Of a DNA stretch of 64,000 bases, positions 44,284 through 53,797 are shown in pieces. Both the position numbers and the translations under genes were made by a program. Position 1 is the stretch's first letter; each line of letters opens with the position of its first letter. The stretch is from assembly GCF_900105495.1 (NCBI RefSeq), contig NZ_FNTF01000002.1:5262501-5326500 (forward strand), in the 5' to 3' direction. The notes under the pieces were generated by a model. It saw only the letters and a program-made list of their open reading frames with translations. It was not told where the DNA came from and made no database searches. Origin of the DNA: Pseudomonas frederiksbergensis. GTDB taxonomy: Bacteria; Pseudomonadota; Gammaproteobacteria; Pseudomonadales; Pseudomonadaceae.

Positions 44284-46611
44284 AAAGTCGTCGTCCACGA
44301 AGGGCAGAATGGCGTCCGCCACCGGTTGCAGTTGCCGGGTGACATAGTGGTCGTAGTCGATCGGCGCGCTGCGGATTTCCAGCGGCTCGGGCCCGGCGAC
44401 GGTGATCACGTAACTGATCCAGCCACCGTTCTGGTATTGCCGCGGACGGCCCTGCTGGTCGTTGTACTCATCGGCAATCCTTGCGGCTCGCACATGGGGC
44501 GGCACGTTGCGCTGATAGTCATCGAGGGTGCGGCGCAGGCGCTTGCGGTAGATCAGGCGATCGTCGAACTCCCCCGCCAAGGTCTTGCGCACGTAGTCGC
44601 GCACATACTCCTGATAGGGTTTGCGATTGAAGATGCGCAGGTACAGCTCCTGCTGGAATTGCCGGGCCAGCGGCGACCAGTCGGTGCGCACGGTTTCCAG
44701 GCCTTTGTAGACCATTTCGTCGGCGCCATCGGCGCGGGTCACAAGCCCGGCATAACGCTTCTTGCTGCCCTCCTCGGCGCCACGAATGGTCGGCATCAGA
44801 AAGCGCTTGTAGTGGGTTTCGAACTGCAACTCCAACGCACTTTCCAGACCGTATTGCTGCTGCACATGCTCGCGCCACCACTGGTTGACGTGATCCACCA
44901 GCGCGTGGCCGATCTGTGCGGCTTCTTGCTGACCGTGGGCACGACGCAGCCAGACGAAGGTCGAGTCGGTGTCGCCGTAAATCACCGTGTGGCCTTGGGC
45001 TTCGATCAGCTGTCGCGTACGCAACATGATTTCGTGACCGCGCAGCGTGATGGACGACGCCAGGCGTGTGTCGAAGAAGCGGCAACCGCTGGAACCGAGC
45101 ACGCCGTAAAAGGCGTTCATGATGATTTTCAGGGCCTGGGACAGCGGCGCATTGTGTTCGCGCTTGGCGGTTTCACGCCCTTCGGCGACCCGGGCGACGA
45201 TGGCGGGCAGGCAATGCCGGGTTCTGGAAAAACGCGCACCGCGAAAGCCTGGCACCGACTCGCTGTCATCCGGATGTTTAAGGCCCTCGATCAAGCCCAC
45301 CGGGTCGATGAGAAAGGTACGGATGATCGACGGATAGAGGCTTTTGTAGTCGAGCACCAGCACCGATTCGTACAGGCCCGGTTGCGAGTCCATGACAAAC
45401 CCGCCGGGGCTGGCTTGCGCAGGCTTGTTCCCAAGGTTCGGCGCGACGAAACCCTGGCGGTGCATCAGCGGCATGTACAGGTGCGTGAACGCCGCCACCG
45501 AGCCGCCGCTGCGATCCGCCGGCAAACCGGTGACGCTGGCCCGTTCCAGCAGAAAGGTCAGCAGCTCGGTCTTGGCGAAAATCCGCGTTACCAGCTCGCA
45601 GTCTTTGAGGTTGTACTTGGCCAGGGCCGGTTTGTCCTCGGCGAACATGCGGTTGATTTCGTCCATGCGCTGGTACGGGTTGTCGATCGACTTGCCCTCG
45701 CCAAGCAGGGTTTGCGCGACGTTCTCCAGGCTGAACGAGGGGAAACTCCAGGTCGCCGAGCGCAGGGATTCGATGCCGTCGATGATCAGCCGGCCCGCGG
45801 CCGAGGCGAAGTAATGGGTGCGGCTCCCGTGTTCGCGCCACTGCATTTCTTCGCCGCCACGCCCCAGTTTCAGCGGCACCGCCAGCCGCCGGGCATGTTC
45901 GTGGAGCACGCGCAGGTCGAACTGTACGACGTTCCAGCCGATGATCGCGTCGGGGTCGTGGCGGGCGAACCATTCGTTGAGTCTTTTCAGCAGCAGGGTT
46001 CGGGAATCGCAGTATTCGAGCTGGAAATCCACCTCGCTGCCGTCGCCATTGGGCGGCCCGAGCATGTAGACCTGGCGTTCGCCGCAGCCTTCCAGGGCGA
46101 TGGAGTACAGCTCGCCCTGAGCGGTGGTTTCAATGTCCAGGGAGACCAGCCTGAGGCTCGGGCGATAGTCGGGGTCGGGTTTCATCTGGGCATCGAGCAG
46201 CAGGCCCTCGGCGTTCGGCGTGCCACTGAACCGGACCGGCGCGGTGATGAAACGCTCCATCATGTAGCGTTCCGGCGGGCGCACATCGGCTTCGAACACG
46301 TCGACACCGGCCTTGCGCAGTGCGGTTTCCAGACGCATCAGTTGACCGTGCTGCTGGCAGTACAGACCGAGCACCGGGCGGTGTTCGAAATCCAGTAACG
46401 CCAACGGCCTCAGCTCAACGTTCTTTTCGCCGCGAAGCAACGCTTCAGCCTGATCGCGCTGGGCGGCGGGAATGAACGCCACCGAGGGTTGATGAGGCAG
46501 GCGGATCCGCTGGGGACCGGTGTCGGTCGCCAGCCAGAACTCAACTTCCGTACCGGCCGGGGTATCGCGCCAATGCCGGGTCAGGACGAAGCCCCGCTGT
46601 AAATCCACCAC
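44248..46611 (-). CDS. polB: DNA polymerase II (family B)
   Basis: A 787-residue DNA polymerase with 3'-5' exonuclease. The exonuclease motifs are DIETTAQ (Exo I), [10 protein letters not shown] (Exo II) and Exo III near NLKDCELV. The polymerase motifs are DYKSLYPSI (motif A), [13 protein letters not shown] (motif B) and YGDTDST (motif C). The start is GTG at 46611, 5 nt after GAGG, giving the 787-residue length of the P. aeruginosa protein; the frame extends to a TTG at 46641 that lacks a ribosome site. It is usually an SOS-induced polymerase; I see no clear LexA box in the gap. It overlaps DUF1810 tail to tail by 36 bp. Confidence 0.96.
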   Translation of the reverse strand: MVDLQRGFVLTRHWRDTPAGTEVEFWLATDTGPQRIRLPHQPSVAFIPAAQRDQAEALLRGEKNVELRPLALLDFEHRPVLGLYCQQHGQLMRLETALRKAGVDVFEADVRPPERYMMERFITAPVRFSGTPNAEGLLLDAQMKPDPDYRPSLRLVSLDIETTAQGELYSIALEGCGERQVYMLGPPNGDGSEVDFQLEYCDSRTLLLKRLNEWFARHDPDAIIGWNVVQFDLRVLHEHARRLAVPLKLGRGGEEMQWREHGSRTHYFASAAGRLIIDGIESLRSATWSFPSFSLENVAQTLLGEGKSIDNPYQRMDEINRMFAEDKPALAKYNLKDCELVTRIFAKTELLTFLLERASVTGLPADRSGGSVAAFTHLYMPLMHRQGFVAPNLGNKPAQASPGGFVMDSQPGLYESVLVLDYKSLYPSIIRTFLIDPVGLIEGLKHPDDSESVPGFRGARFSRTRHCLPAIVARVAEGRETAKREHNAPLSQALKIIMNAFYGVLGSSGCRFFDTRLASSITLRGHEIMLRTRQLIEAQGHTVIYGDTDSTFVWLRRAHGQQEAAQIGHALVDHVNQWWREHVQQQYGLESALELQFETHYKRFLMPTIRGAEEGSKKRYAGLVTRADGADEMVYKGLETVRTDWSPLARQFQQELYLRIFNRKPYQEYVRDYVRKTLAGEFDDRLIYRKRLRRTLDDYQRNVPPHVRAARIADEYNDQQGRPRQYQNGGWISYVITVAGPEPLEIRSAPIDYDHYVTRQLQPVADAILPFVDDDFSTLIGGQLGLF

Positions 46612-46693
46612 TGCAACCTCAAGATTTGATTCAAGGCGCAATTCTACGCGTCATCCAAGGCGATAGCCCGTCTCTGCGAGGTGGATGCAATCC

Positions 46694-46785
46694 CTGTGGG
46701 AGCGAGCCTGCTCGCGAAAACGGTGTATCAGTCGACACCTGTATTGACTGACCCGCGGTCTTCGCGAGCAGGCTCACTCCCACAT
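46694..46785. repeat. REPIN, family A
   Basis: TGTGGGAGCGAGCCTGCTCGCG and its reverse (CGCGAGCAGGCTCACTCCCACA) enclose a spacer that differs from the other two family A copies. It lies between polB and the CBS-domain gene, in a 341-bp gap (46612-46952) with no other recognisable element. Confidence 0.9.
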
Positions 46786-46952
46786 GGATCGAGTCAGCCC
46801 ATGGATCAATGAATAACTGTGGAAAATTTCAGGTTTACCGAAGAAAAACTGCTGAATGGCGTTTTTTGAGCGTTATCTGCCGCTTTCTGCCTTGCCCTCA
46901 GCGCCGGTGTCTACGATTCTTCAAGGACAACGACAACACCTGAGAAACTGCC

Positions 46953-47393
46953 ATGAAAACCGTCGCCCAACTGCTGAAGTTAAAGGCTGAACAGAATCAT
47001 GAGGTCCACACCATTGCACCGCATCAAATGGTGCTGGAAGCCCTGATGGTCATGGCCGCCAAAAACGTCGGCGCCTTGCCGGTCTTGAGAAATGGCGAGG
47101 TCGTCGGCATCATCAGCGAGCGTGACTATGCGCGCAAACTCGTGCTCAAGGGCCGCTCCTCCGTCGGTACACCGGTCGAAGACATCATGGTGTCGCCGGT
47201 GATCACCGTGGACACCCGTCAAACCGTCGAAACCTGCATGGGCATCATGTCCGACAAACGCCTGCGCCACTTGCCGGTGGTGGAAAACGGCCAGTTGATC
47301 GGTTTGCTGTCGATTGGCGACCTGGTCAAGGAAGCCATCGCCGAACAGGCTGAATTGATTCGCCAGTTGGAGCAGTACATCCGCGGCGAATAG
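46953..47393 (+). CDS. CBS-pair domain protein
   Basis: A 146-residue cytoplasmic protein made of two CBS domains, about residues 18-65 and 80-130. The typical repeats are seen as VGALPVLRNGEVVGIISERDY and LRHLPVVENGQLIGLLSIGDLV (each given in part). Such pairs bind adenosine nucleotides and act as energy sensors; stand-alone CBS pairs of this length are common in pseudomonads. It converges with the GST-like gene at its 3' end, 1 bp apart. Confidence 0.92.
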   Translation: MKTVAQLLKLKAEQNHEVHTIAPHQMVLEALMVMAAKNVGALPVLRNGEVVGIISERDYARKLVLKGRSSVGTPVEDIMVSPVITVDTRQTVETCMGIMSDKRLRHLPVVENGQLIGLLSIGDLVKEAIAEQAELIRQLEQYIRGE

Positions 47394-47394
47394 A

Positions 47395-48018
47395 TCAACC
47401 CGGCCAATGCCGCGCAAAGACCGGTGCCAATGTCGGGTGCCGGTCAATGCGCGTAAGCCACGCGAAAAATCCGGGCCTTGCACTGCGCAAATACTCGCGA
47501 CTGCCCGCCCATCTTGAAACCACCGCCGCCAGCACATCCAGTGCCCCCGGCGTCTCGTCGCCCAGATACAAATCGCCCGAAAACTGATCGGCAAACACCT
47601 CCCAACTCCGGTGCAGTCGCGCGCGGGCGCCGGCCATGAGGTTTTGCCTGGACGATTCATCCGTCTCGGCCAGCCAGCGCTCGGGGTAGTCGATGATGCC
47701 AATCGCCGAATAGCAATTGCTGACGATGTACACCAGGCCGCGAATGGCCTGATCCCGCTCGGCGGCGTTTTTCGGCAACAGGTTTGATTGGGGGAACGTG
47801 AGCCCCAGGTGAATCAGAATCGCCGCGCTCTCGGTGAGAACGCTGCCATCGGGCAATTGCAGGGTCGGGACCTGTTTGAGCGGATTGAGCTTCTCCAGCG
47901 CGTGGGTCGCCTCGGGAGAGGTTTCAACGTCGATGAAGCGGTAAGGAATTTCGCACAGCTCCAGTGCCGCTTCTATCGCGGCAGCGCCGGAGTTCTGGTG
48001 TCCGTATAGCTGGTACAT
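47395..48018 (-). CDS. Glutathione S-transferase family protein
   Basis: A 207-residue GST with the N-terminal thioredoxin-like domain (YQLYGHQNSGAAAIEAALEL, LNPLKQVPTLQLPDGSVLTESAAIL, in part) and the helical C-terminal domain. GAGC-type AGGAG before the ATG at 48018 gives this start; the long upstream frame to 48390 has no homology to the family. The catalytic residue near position 10 is Ser (NSG), as in many beta-like GSTs. Substrate unknown. Confidence 0.88.
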   Translation of the reverse strand: MYQLYGHQNSGAAAIEAALELCEIPYRFIDVETSPEATHALEKLNPLKQVPTLQLPDGSVLTESAAILIHLGLTFPQSNLLPKNAAERDQAIRGLVYIVSNCYSAIGIIDYPERWLAETDESSRQNLMAGARARLHRSWEVFADQFSGDLYLGDETPGALDVLAAVVSRWAGSREYLRSARPGFFAWLTRIDRHPTLAPVFARHWPG

Positions 48019-48110
48019 ATCGCGCGCTCCTGGCGAAACGAAAACAGAATCAGCAGACGAGCGAATACTCGTCATCGGCCAGTCTAGCCGGTGAACAAGG
48101 GCGCGGTGGC

Positions 48111-48134
48111 GCCATGCTCGCCTATGAGCATGGC
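48111..48134. repeat. Perfect inverted repeat
   Basis: GCCATGCTC and GAGCATGGC form a 9-bp stem around a 6-base loop (GCCTAT), about 95 bp upstream of the GST start. It could be an operator or a leader hairpin. Confidence 0.5.
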
Positions 48135-48315
48135 GTCGAACGCTGGTCACGATGGCGGCCGAGGTGGGGAACTGGAACATCACGCTCATGTGGGGTGAGT
48201 CGTCCTTCCTATCATTGCCGTCGATGTTCACCATCACGGCAATGAAGTTCTCATAAAAAATCCGCGGCGTAACATCAGCCTCACACCCAACAACTACACC
48301 CCGGAGCACACCATC

Positions 48316-48717
48316 ATGAAACGCCAAACTATCCTCAGCATTGCTTTCTCGGTTTTTGCAGTTAACGCTTTCGCCGCTACCTCTGTTCACCCGGTTGTCG
48401 CTGAAGGCGGCTCGGATCGTCTGATTGAAAGTCGTGTGGCCGAAGGTGGCTCCGATCGTTTGATCGAAAACCGCGTTGCTGAAGGTGGTTCGGATCGTCT
48501 GATCGAGAACCGCGTCGCAGAAGGTGGTTCAGATCGTCTGATCGAGAACCGCGTCGCTGAAGGTGGCTCCGATCGTTTGATCGAGAACCGCGTCGCTGAA
48601 GGTGGTTCGGATCGTCTGATCGAAAACCGCGTTGCTGAAGGTGGCTCCGATCGCCTGATCGAGAACCGCGTCGCTGAAGGTGGTTCGGACCGTCTGATCG
48701 AAAGCCGCGCTGTATAA
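48316..48717 (+). CDS. Secreted protein made of eight 13-residue tandem repeats
   Basis: A 133-residue protein with a signal peptide (~1-21, SIAFSVFAVNAFAA) and a short linker, then eight perfect or near-perfect copies of VAEGGSDRLIENR, ending AV. The first and last copies read ESR in place of ENR. The DNA repeats differ from each other mostly at synonymous positions, which shows selection on the protein, not merely recent duplication. A good terminator follows. I know no function; the charged, Gly-Ser-Asp-containing repeats may form an extended or solenoid surface structure. Confidence 0.8.
   Translation: MKRQTILSIAFSVFAVNAFAATSVHPVVAEGGSDRLIESRVAEGGSDRLIENRVAEGGSDRLIENRVAEGGSDRLIENRVAEGGSDRLIENRVAEGGSDRLIENRVAEGGSDRLIENRVAEGGSDRLIESRAV
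48397..48708 (+). repeat. Eight tandem 39-bp coding repeats
   Basis: The 39-bp unit (encoding VAEGGSDRLIENR) is present eight times without gaps, total 312 bp. Units alternate between GGTTCGGA and GGCTCCGA codon choices, so the array is neither freshly duplicated nor random. Confidence 0.9.
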
Positions 48718-48745
48718 ATGAATGGTTTTACCGTGGTACTCAATG

Positions 48746-48777
48746 AAAAACCCGGCCTTATCAGCCGGGTTTTTTTA
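48746..48777 (+). terminator. Terminator of the repeat-protein gene
   Basis: AAACCCGGC-CTTATCA-GCCGGGTTT stem followed by a T-run, about 30 bp after the stop; it can also serve the minus-strand DUF1615 gene. Confidence 0.85.
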
Positions 48778-48797
48778 CGTCTGTCTTTTGCGCTCGG

Positions 48798-49892
48798 TCA
48801 CTTGCCGGCCCGCGCCATGCAACGCTGATAGCGCTCATCGACCCGCTTGGCAAACCATGCCGTGGTGAGTTTGCGGGTGATCTTCGGGCTTTGCAGCACA
48901 ATCCCCGGCAACACCGCACGCGGTAATGGCCGACCTTCCGCCTGTTCGGCCAGGGCAAAAACCCGTGCATAGAGCTGGGTGTTCTCGAATTCGAAGTTTT
49001 TGCCCTCCTCCAATTGGTCGCGAATGGTCGGATTGCGCATGCCCAGTTGCTTGCCGAGGGTGCGCACCGCCAATTCCGTGGTGCCTGGCATGATCGAATC
49101 GTAGCGAACCAGGTCACCATCCAGCGCCAGCGGTATGCCCGACGCGCGACTCACTGCGTTCTGAAACGCGGCATTGCGGCTGGCGTACCAACCGGCATTG
49201 AAATCGGCAAAGCGATACAGCGGTTGTTTGTAGCTCGCCGGATAACCGAGCAAGTGGGCGATACCGAAGTACAGGCCGCCGCGACGACTGAATACTTCAC
49301 GACGGATCGAGCCGTTCACCGGATACGGATAGGTCTTCGCCTGTTGCTCGGCGAAATCGATGCTGACTTGCATCGGTCCACCGGTGCGCACCGGGTTGAG
49401 CCCACCGAACAGCGTCCGGCCCATGGGCACAATGCCGATGAAGTCATCGAAGATCGAGCTGAGCTCTTTTTCGCTGCGCGCCGCATTGAGCCGTTCGCTG
49501 TAGCTTTTGCCATTGGATGAACTCACCTGCAGCGCACCGCTCACCAGCAGGCCGGGAATGTGGGCTTTGTCGGCACGGCGGTCGATTTCCGCGCGGGCGA
49601 TTTTGCCCAGGCCCGGTACCGGCGGGTCCACCTGGAAAGTCGATTCCTGCTCGGTGACCGCCAGGACCGAGCACAGGTTTTGGGTGGATGGATAAATGTT
49701 CTGGGCAGCAAATGCTACGTAGATATCGGTCGCCCAGCCCTGGCGATCGGTGGTTTTTGCCGGCAGCAGGCGCACGATCTCGGCCTTGACCTCGGCAGGC
49801 TTGCGCGCCGGGGGCTCTTGCGTGCGCTGAGTACCGCAACCCGCCAGCACCAGCAGCGCGGCGACGCTCATCATCAATCGTTTGGCTTGCAT
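48798..49892 (-). CDS. DUF1615 family lipoprotein
   Basis: A 364-residue lipoprotein (lipobox LVLAGC, Cys19) of the DUF1615 family. The whole mature part fits that family: TDRQGWATDIYVAFAAQNI, then LAVTEQESTFQVDPPVPGL, where a Glu near residue 80 recalls lysozyme-like folds. It is exported to the envelope. No enzyme activity has been shown that I know of. It converges with the repeat-protein gene. Confidence 0.86.
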   Translation of the reverse strand: MQAKRLMMSVAALLVLAGCGTQRTQEPPARKPAEVKAEIVRLLPAKTTDRQGWATDIYVAFAAQNIYPSTQNLCSVLAVTEQESTFQVDPPVPGLGKIARAEIDRRADKAHIPGLLVSGALQVSSSNGKSYSERLNAARSEKELSSIFDDFIGIVPMGRTLFGGLNPVRTGGPMQVSIDFAEQQAKTYPYPVNGSIRREVFSRRGGLYFGIAHLLGYPASYKQPLYRFADFNAGWYASRNAAFQNAVSRASGIPLALDGDLVRYDSIMPGTTELAVRTLGKQLGMRNPTIRDQLEEGKNFEFENTQLYARVFALAEQAEGRPLPRAVLPGIVLQSPKITRKLTTAWFAKRVDERYQRCMARAGK

Positions 49893-49979
49893 GTTGCTCC
49901 ATCAAATCCGTTGAGCCGGGGTAACCATACGATCAATGGCATGGCGCAGGCTATGACTCTCACCGCCCCCCACTGTTCC

Positions 49980-50114
49980 CTGTAGCAGCTGGCGAAGCCT
50001 GCGTTCGGCTGCGAAGCAGTCGTGAAATCAGACGATGCGGTGTTTCAGGAAGACCGCAAACTCAGGTTTTACGACTGCTTCGCAGCCGAACGCAGGCTTC
50101 GCCAGCTGCTACGG
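49980..50114. repeat. REP-type inverted pair, family B, with long perfect arms
   Basis: Two 42-bp perfectly complementary arms (starting GTAGCAGCTGGCGAAGCCTG) flank a 50-bp spacer. This is unusually long and exact. It stands in the 49893-50231 gap, between the DUF1615 and monooxygenase genes; no other gene is visible there. Confidence 0.9.
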
Positions 50115-50231
50115 ATCGCGTTTTGGCTTGGTCGGCATCAGGGCTGCGGGGCCTTTCTCCGTTTGGCAGACAACCCGCCCGTCCGTCGCGGCTGAACCAT
50201 ACTTGAGCCACACACCGAGGAGGACAGGCTC

Positions 50232-51767
50232 ATGAACCGTAGCGACGTACTGATCATCGGCGCCGGCCCGACCGGACTGGTGTTAGCGCTGTGGCTGAGC
50301 AAGCTTGGCGTGCAAGTGCGCATCATCGACAAGACGTCAGCACCCGGAACCACGTCGCGGGCGCTGGCCGTCCAGGCGCGGACGCTGGAGCTGTATCGCC
50401 AGCTCGACCTCAGCAATGCCGTGGTGCAGAACGGTCATCGAGTGGCCGCCGCCAATTTCTGGGTCAAGGGCGAACCCGTGGCGCGCTTGCCACTGAGCCG
50501 CATCGGTGAAGGCCTGACGCCCTATGCGTTCCTCGAAATCTTTCCTCAGGACGAACACGAACGGCTGCTGATCGACCGCCTCGAAGCCTTTGGCGTCCAG
50601 GTTGAACGCAACACTGAGCTTGAGAATTTCGTGGAAACCGGTGACGGCATCACCGCCTTTTTGCGCTTGGCCGATGGTCAGGAGCAAACCTGCCAGGCCT
50701 GCTATCTGGCGGGTTGTGACGGTGCCCGGTCGATCGTGCGCAAAACCCTGGACACCGGTTTCCCTGGCGGCACCTACCAACAGGTTTTCTACGTCGCCGA
50801 CGTGCAAGCCAGCGGGCCGACGTTCAACGGCGAACTGCACGTGGATCTCGATGAAGCGGATTTTCTCGCAGTGTTTCCCTTGGCCGGTGAAGGCCGCGCC
50901 CGTCTGATCGGCACCGTACGCGACGAACGCGCCGACCAGGTCGACACCCTGCAATTTGAAGACGTCAGCAGCCGGGCCATCGAGCATATGAAAGTGAAGA
51001 TCGAGCAACTGAACTGGTTCTCGACCTACCGCGTGCATCATCGGGTGGCGGATCACTTTCAAACCGGGCGCGCGTTTCTATTGGGTGATGCCGCCCACGT
51101 CCACAGCCCCGCCGGGGGCCAGGGCATGAACACCGGCATTGGCGATGCCATCAACCTCGCCTGGAAACTCGCGGCGGTGTTGAGCGGCGGCGCTGAGGCC
51201 AAACTCCTCGACACTTACGAAACCGAGCGCATCGCGTTTGCCCGCAAACTGGTCGCCACCACCGATCGGGTGTTCAGCTTTGTCACGGCCGAAGGGCGCA
51301 TCGCGGATTTACTGCGCACGCGCCTGACGCCGTTGTTGATTCCGAAAATGGCATCGTTTGAGGCGTCCCGCGAGTTCCTGTTTCGCACGGTGTCGCAGAT
51401 CACCCTGAATTATCGCGGGATGCCGTTGAGCGCGGGCGTTGCCGGTCATGTTCATGGTGGCGATCGCCTGCCGTGGGCTCACGATGGTGAGGGGGACAAT
51501 TTCGAATCGCTGAAGTGTCTGACCTGGCAGGTGCATGTGTATGGCGACACCAGCGACGAAATGATCGCCTGGTGCCACGAACATCATTTGCCCTTGCATG
51601 TGTTTGACTGGCGGCCGGCGTTTGAAGCGGCGGGGCTGGCGCGTAACGGGTTTTACCTGTTGCGACCGGACACGTATGTGGCGATTGCCGACAATTCTGC
51701 CGATCCCAAGGTGATCGAGCGGTACTTGCGGGATCACGGGATCAGGCCGTTTTTTGGCGTCCGCTGA
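50232..51767 (+). CDS. FAD-dependent aromatic monooxygenase (PheA/TfdB type)
   Basis: A 511-residue class A flavoprotein hydroxylase. Motifs: the FAD dinucleotide-binding GAGPTGLVLALWL at the N-terminus, the DG motif (AGCDGARSIVRK), and GDAAHVHSPAGGQGMNTGI (in part) near residue 285, which binds the FAD ribityl and pyrophosphate. A C-terminal thioredoxin-like domain follows (VHVYGDTSDEMIAWC). It hydroxylates an aromatic compound with NAD(P)H and O2; the ring substrate is unknown. GGAGGACAG precedes the ATG. A REP hairpin follows the stop directly. Confidence 0.9.
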   Translation: MNRSDVLIIGAGPTGLVLALWLSKLGVQVRIIDKTSAPGTTSRALAVQARTLELYRQLDLSNAVVQNGHRVAAANFWVKGEPVARLPLSRIGEGLTPYAFLEIFPQDEHERLLIDRLEAFGVQVERNTELENFVETGDGITAFLRLADGQEQTCQACYLAGCDGARSIVRKTLDTGFPGGTYQQVFYVADVQASGPTFNGELHVDLDEADFLAVFPLAGEGRARLIGTVRDERADQVDTLQFEDVSSRAIEHMKVKIEQLNWFSTYRVHHRVADHFQTGRAFLLGDAAHVHSPAGGQGMNTGIGDAINLAWKLAAVLSGGAEAKLLDTYETERIAFARKLVATTDRVFSFVTAEGRIADLLRTRLTPLLIPKMASFEASREFLFRTVSQITLNYRGMPLSAGVAGHVHGGDRLPWAHDGEGDNFESLKCLTWQVHVYGDTSDEMIAWCHEHHLPLHVFDWRPAFEAAGLARNGFYLLRPDTYVAIADNSADPKVIERYLRDHGIRPFFGVR

Positions 51768-51768
51768 T

Positions 51769-51799
51769 GATCGTTCCCACGCTCTGCGTGGGAACGATC
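51769..51799. repeat. REP hairpin, family C, between convergent genes
   Basis: GATCGTTCCCACGC-TCT-GCGTGGGAACGATC is a perfect 14-bp stem with a 3-base loop, located 1 bp after the monooxygenase stop and 11 bp from the hemB stop. The same sequence forms part of the repeat at 62840-62950. Confidence 0.85.
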
Positions 51800-51810
51800 A
51801 CGTCAAGATC

Positions 51811-52785
51811 TCAGATCCCGGCCAGCGCCAGGTCCATCGCAAAGTAAGTGAAGATCAGATCCGCCCCGGCCCGCTTGATCGCGCCAAGGCTCTCACGCAC
51901 CACGCGATCTTCATCGATCGCCCCGGCCTGGGCGGCGAATTTGATCATCGCGTACTCGCCGCTCACCTGATACGCCGACAGCGGCAAGCGCGAGGCTTCA
52001 CGGATGTCGCGGATGATGTCCAGGTACGCCCCGGCCGGTTTGACCATCAGCGCATCGGCGCCCTCCTGCTCGTCCATCAGGGATTCGCGCACGGCTTCGC
52101 GACGGTTCATCGGGTTCATCTGGTAGCTTTTGCGATCGCCCTTGAGCGCGCTGCCGCCGGCTTCACGGAACGGACCGTAGAGTGCCGAGGCAAACTTGGT
52201 CGAATAGGCCATGATCGCGGTCTGGTTGAAACCCGCTTCATCGAGCGCCCGGCGAATGGCCTGAACCTGCCCGTCCATCGCGGCCGACGGGGCGATCACA
52301 TCGGCACCGGCACGGGCCGCGGCCACCGCTTGCTTGCCGAGGTTAATCAGGGTCTGGTCGTTGTCGACTTCATGGTTGTGCAGCACGCCGCAATGACCAT
52401 GGTCGGTGTACTCACAGAAGCAGGTGTCGGACATCACGATCATGTCCGGCACCGCATCCTTGGCGATGCGCGACATGCGCGACACCAGACCGTTATCGCT
52501 CCAGGTGTCGCTACCGTTGCCGTCCAAATGGTGCGACACGCCGAACGTCATCACCGACTTGATCCCGGCGCGGGCATATCGCTCGATCTCACCTGCCAGT
52601 TTCGACTCCGGGATACGCATCACGCCGGGCATGCTTTTGATCGGGACGAAGTCATCGATCTCTTCCTCAACGAAAATCGGCAGCACCAGATCGTTCAAGC
52701 TGAACTCGGTTTCCTGGAACAGGCTGCGCAGGCTCGCATTGCGGCGCAGGCGGCGTGGACGTGCTTCGGGGAACTGACTGGACAT
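51811..52785 (-). CDS. hemB: Delta-aminolevulinic acid dehydratase, zinc-type (HemB)
   Basis: A 324-residue porphobilinogen synthase. The Schiff-base lysines are Lys197 ([13 protein letters not shown]) and Lys249 ([12 protein letters not shown]). Residues 120-132 are [13 protein letters not shown], giving Cys122, Cys124 and Cys132, the zinc triad of E. coli and animal enzymes, not the Asp-rich magnesium type that I recall for the P. aeruginosa enzyme. It may therefore be a second HemB paralog. The start has no strong alternative. The gene stands between the family C hairpin and phzF-like gene. Confidence 0.93.
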   Translation of the reverse strand: MSSQFPEARPRRLRRNASLRSLFQETEFSLNDLVLPIFVEEEIDDFVPIKSMPGVMRIPESKLAGEIERYARAGIKSVMTFGVSHHLDGNGSDTWSDNGLVSRMSRIAKDAVPDMIVMSDTCFCEYTDHGHCGVLHNHEVDNDQTLINLGKQAVAAARAGADVIAPSAAMDGQVQAIRRALDEAGFNQTAIMAYSTKFASALYGPFREAGGSALKGDRKSYQMNPMNRREAVRESLMDEQEGADALMVKPAGAYLDIIRDIREASRLPLSAYQVSGEYAMIKFAAQAGAIDEDRVVRESLGAIKRAGADLIFTYFAMDLALAGI

Positions 52786-52936
52786 GTGGATTTCCTGAGA
52801 AACGGAGGACGAGACGAAAGTCGTAGGGGGCGAAGCTTATGCCTTGCAAGGCGCGGGGTACAAACCTCGATCGCAGAATAAGCCCTTACCGGTTCGGCAA
52901 TAATCACCGCGATACAGGGGTTTGCGGCAAGTTCTG

Positions 52937-53779
52937 CTAGAGCGTCAAGGTTCCGCTGATGCAGGTCACCACCGCGCCGCCGATCCAGATCTCGTCGCCC
53001 ACTTGCTCGACCTGAATGCGCCCGGCGCGGCCCATGGTCAGGCCCTGGCTGACCACATAGGACGTCGGCGCCAGTCCTGCGTTGAGTAACCACTGGGCAA
53101 TTCCGGCGTTCAGGCTGCCGGTGGCGGGGTCTTCCGGCATGCCGTCGCCGGAGATGAACGCCCGTACTTCGAACTGTGCGTCATCACCATCACGCTCGGG
53201 ATGCCAGGGCGCGATGACACCGACGGCCAGGCCAAGCATTTGCGAATGATCCGGTTGCAGGTCCAGCACCTGCTGGCGATCCTCGACCATCACGGCCAGC
53301 CACCCCGCACCGTTGTCGACCCACTGAGTGCGCACGATCGCCCCCGATTCCAGGCCTAGCCCCCGCCGCACCCGTTCCACCACATCGGCTTCCACCGGCC
53401 CGGTTTTGAGCAATGCCGGTGCGAGAAAGGCCAGCTCTGCCCCTTGTCGACGAACCCGCACCAGCCCCACGCCGCATTCCTGAATGATCTCTTCGCCCTT
53501 GGGCACACCACCGGCCTCCAGCCACGCATGGCAGGTGCCCAGTGTCGGGTGACCGGCGAACGGCAATTCGCTCAGGGTGGTGAAAATCCGCACGCGATAG
53601 TCAGCGCGAGGATCGCGCGGTTCGAGTATGAATGTGGTTTCGCTGAGGTTGGTCCAGCTGGCGAACGCCGCCATGTACTCATCGCTGAGCTCATCGGCGC
53701 CGAACACCACCGCCAACGGATTGCCCTTGAGCGCAACACGGCTGAAGACATCTACTTGCTTGAAATCGAATGAGTGCAT
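52937..53779 (-). CDS. PhzF family (diaminopimelate epimerase-like) isomerase
   Basis: A 280-residue protein with two DapF-like lobes. The family's catalytic Glu is Glu47 in LSETTF, and the conserved GHPTLGTCHAWL and DPATGSLNAGIAQWLL are present. PhzF of phenazine synthesis is a paralog; no other phz gene is nearby, so a general isomerase function (YddE/PhzF group) is more likely. It lies 150 bp downstream of the hemB start, same strand. Confidence 0.9.
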   Translation of the reverse strand: MHSFDFKQVDVFSRVALKGNPLAVVFGADELSDEYMAAFASWTNLSETTFILEPRDPRADYRVRIFTTLSELPFAGHPTLGTCHAWLEAGGVPKGEEIIQECGVGLVRVRRQGAELAFLAPALLKTGPVEADVVERVRRGLGLESGAIVRTQWVDNGAGWLAVMVEDRQQVLDLQPDHSQMLGLAVGVIAPWHPERDGDDAQFEVRAFISGDGMPEDPATGSLNAGIAQWLLNAGLAPTSYVVSQGLTMGRAGRIQVEQVGDEIWIGGAVVTCISGTLTL

Positions 53780-53797
53780 GGCCTTCCTTGGTATTGA

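Noticed and set aside
44326..46398. A 690-codon open frame antisense to polB
   Set aside because: Shadow of a strongly supported polymerase gene; no start signals or motifs.
48019..48390. N-terminal extension of the GST-like gene
   Set aside because: The added ~124 residues have no similarity to the family, and AGGAG precedes the internal ATG at 48018.
48397..48708. CRISPR-like array
   Set aside because: The 39-bp units are contiguous with no spacers and encode a perfect protein repeat in one frame.
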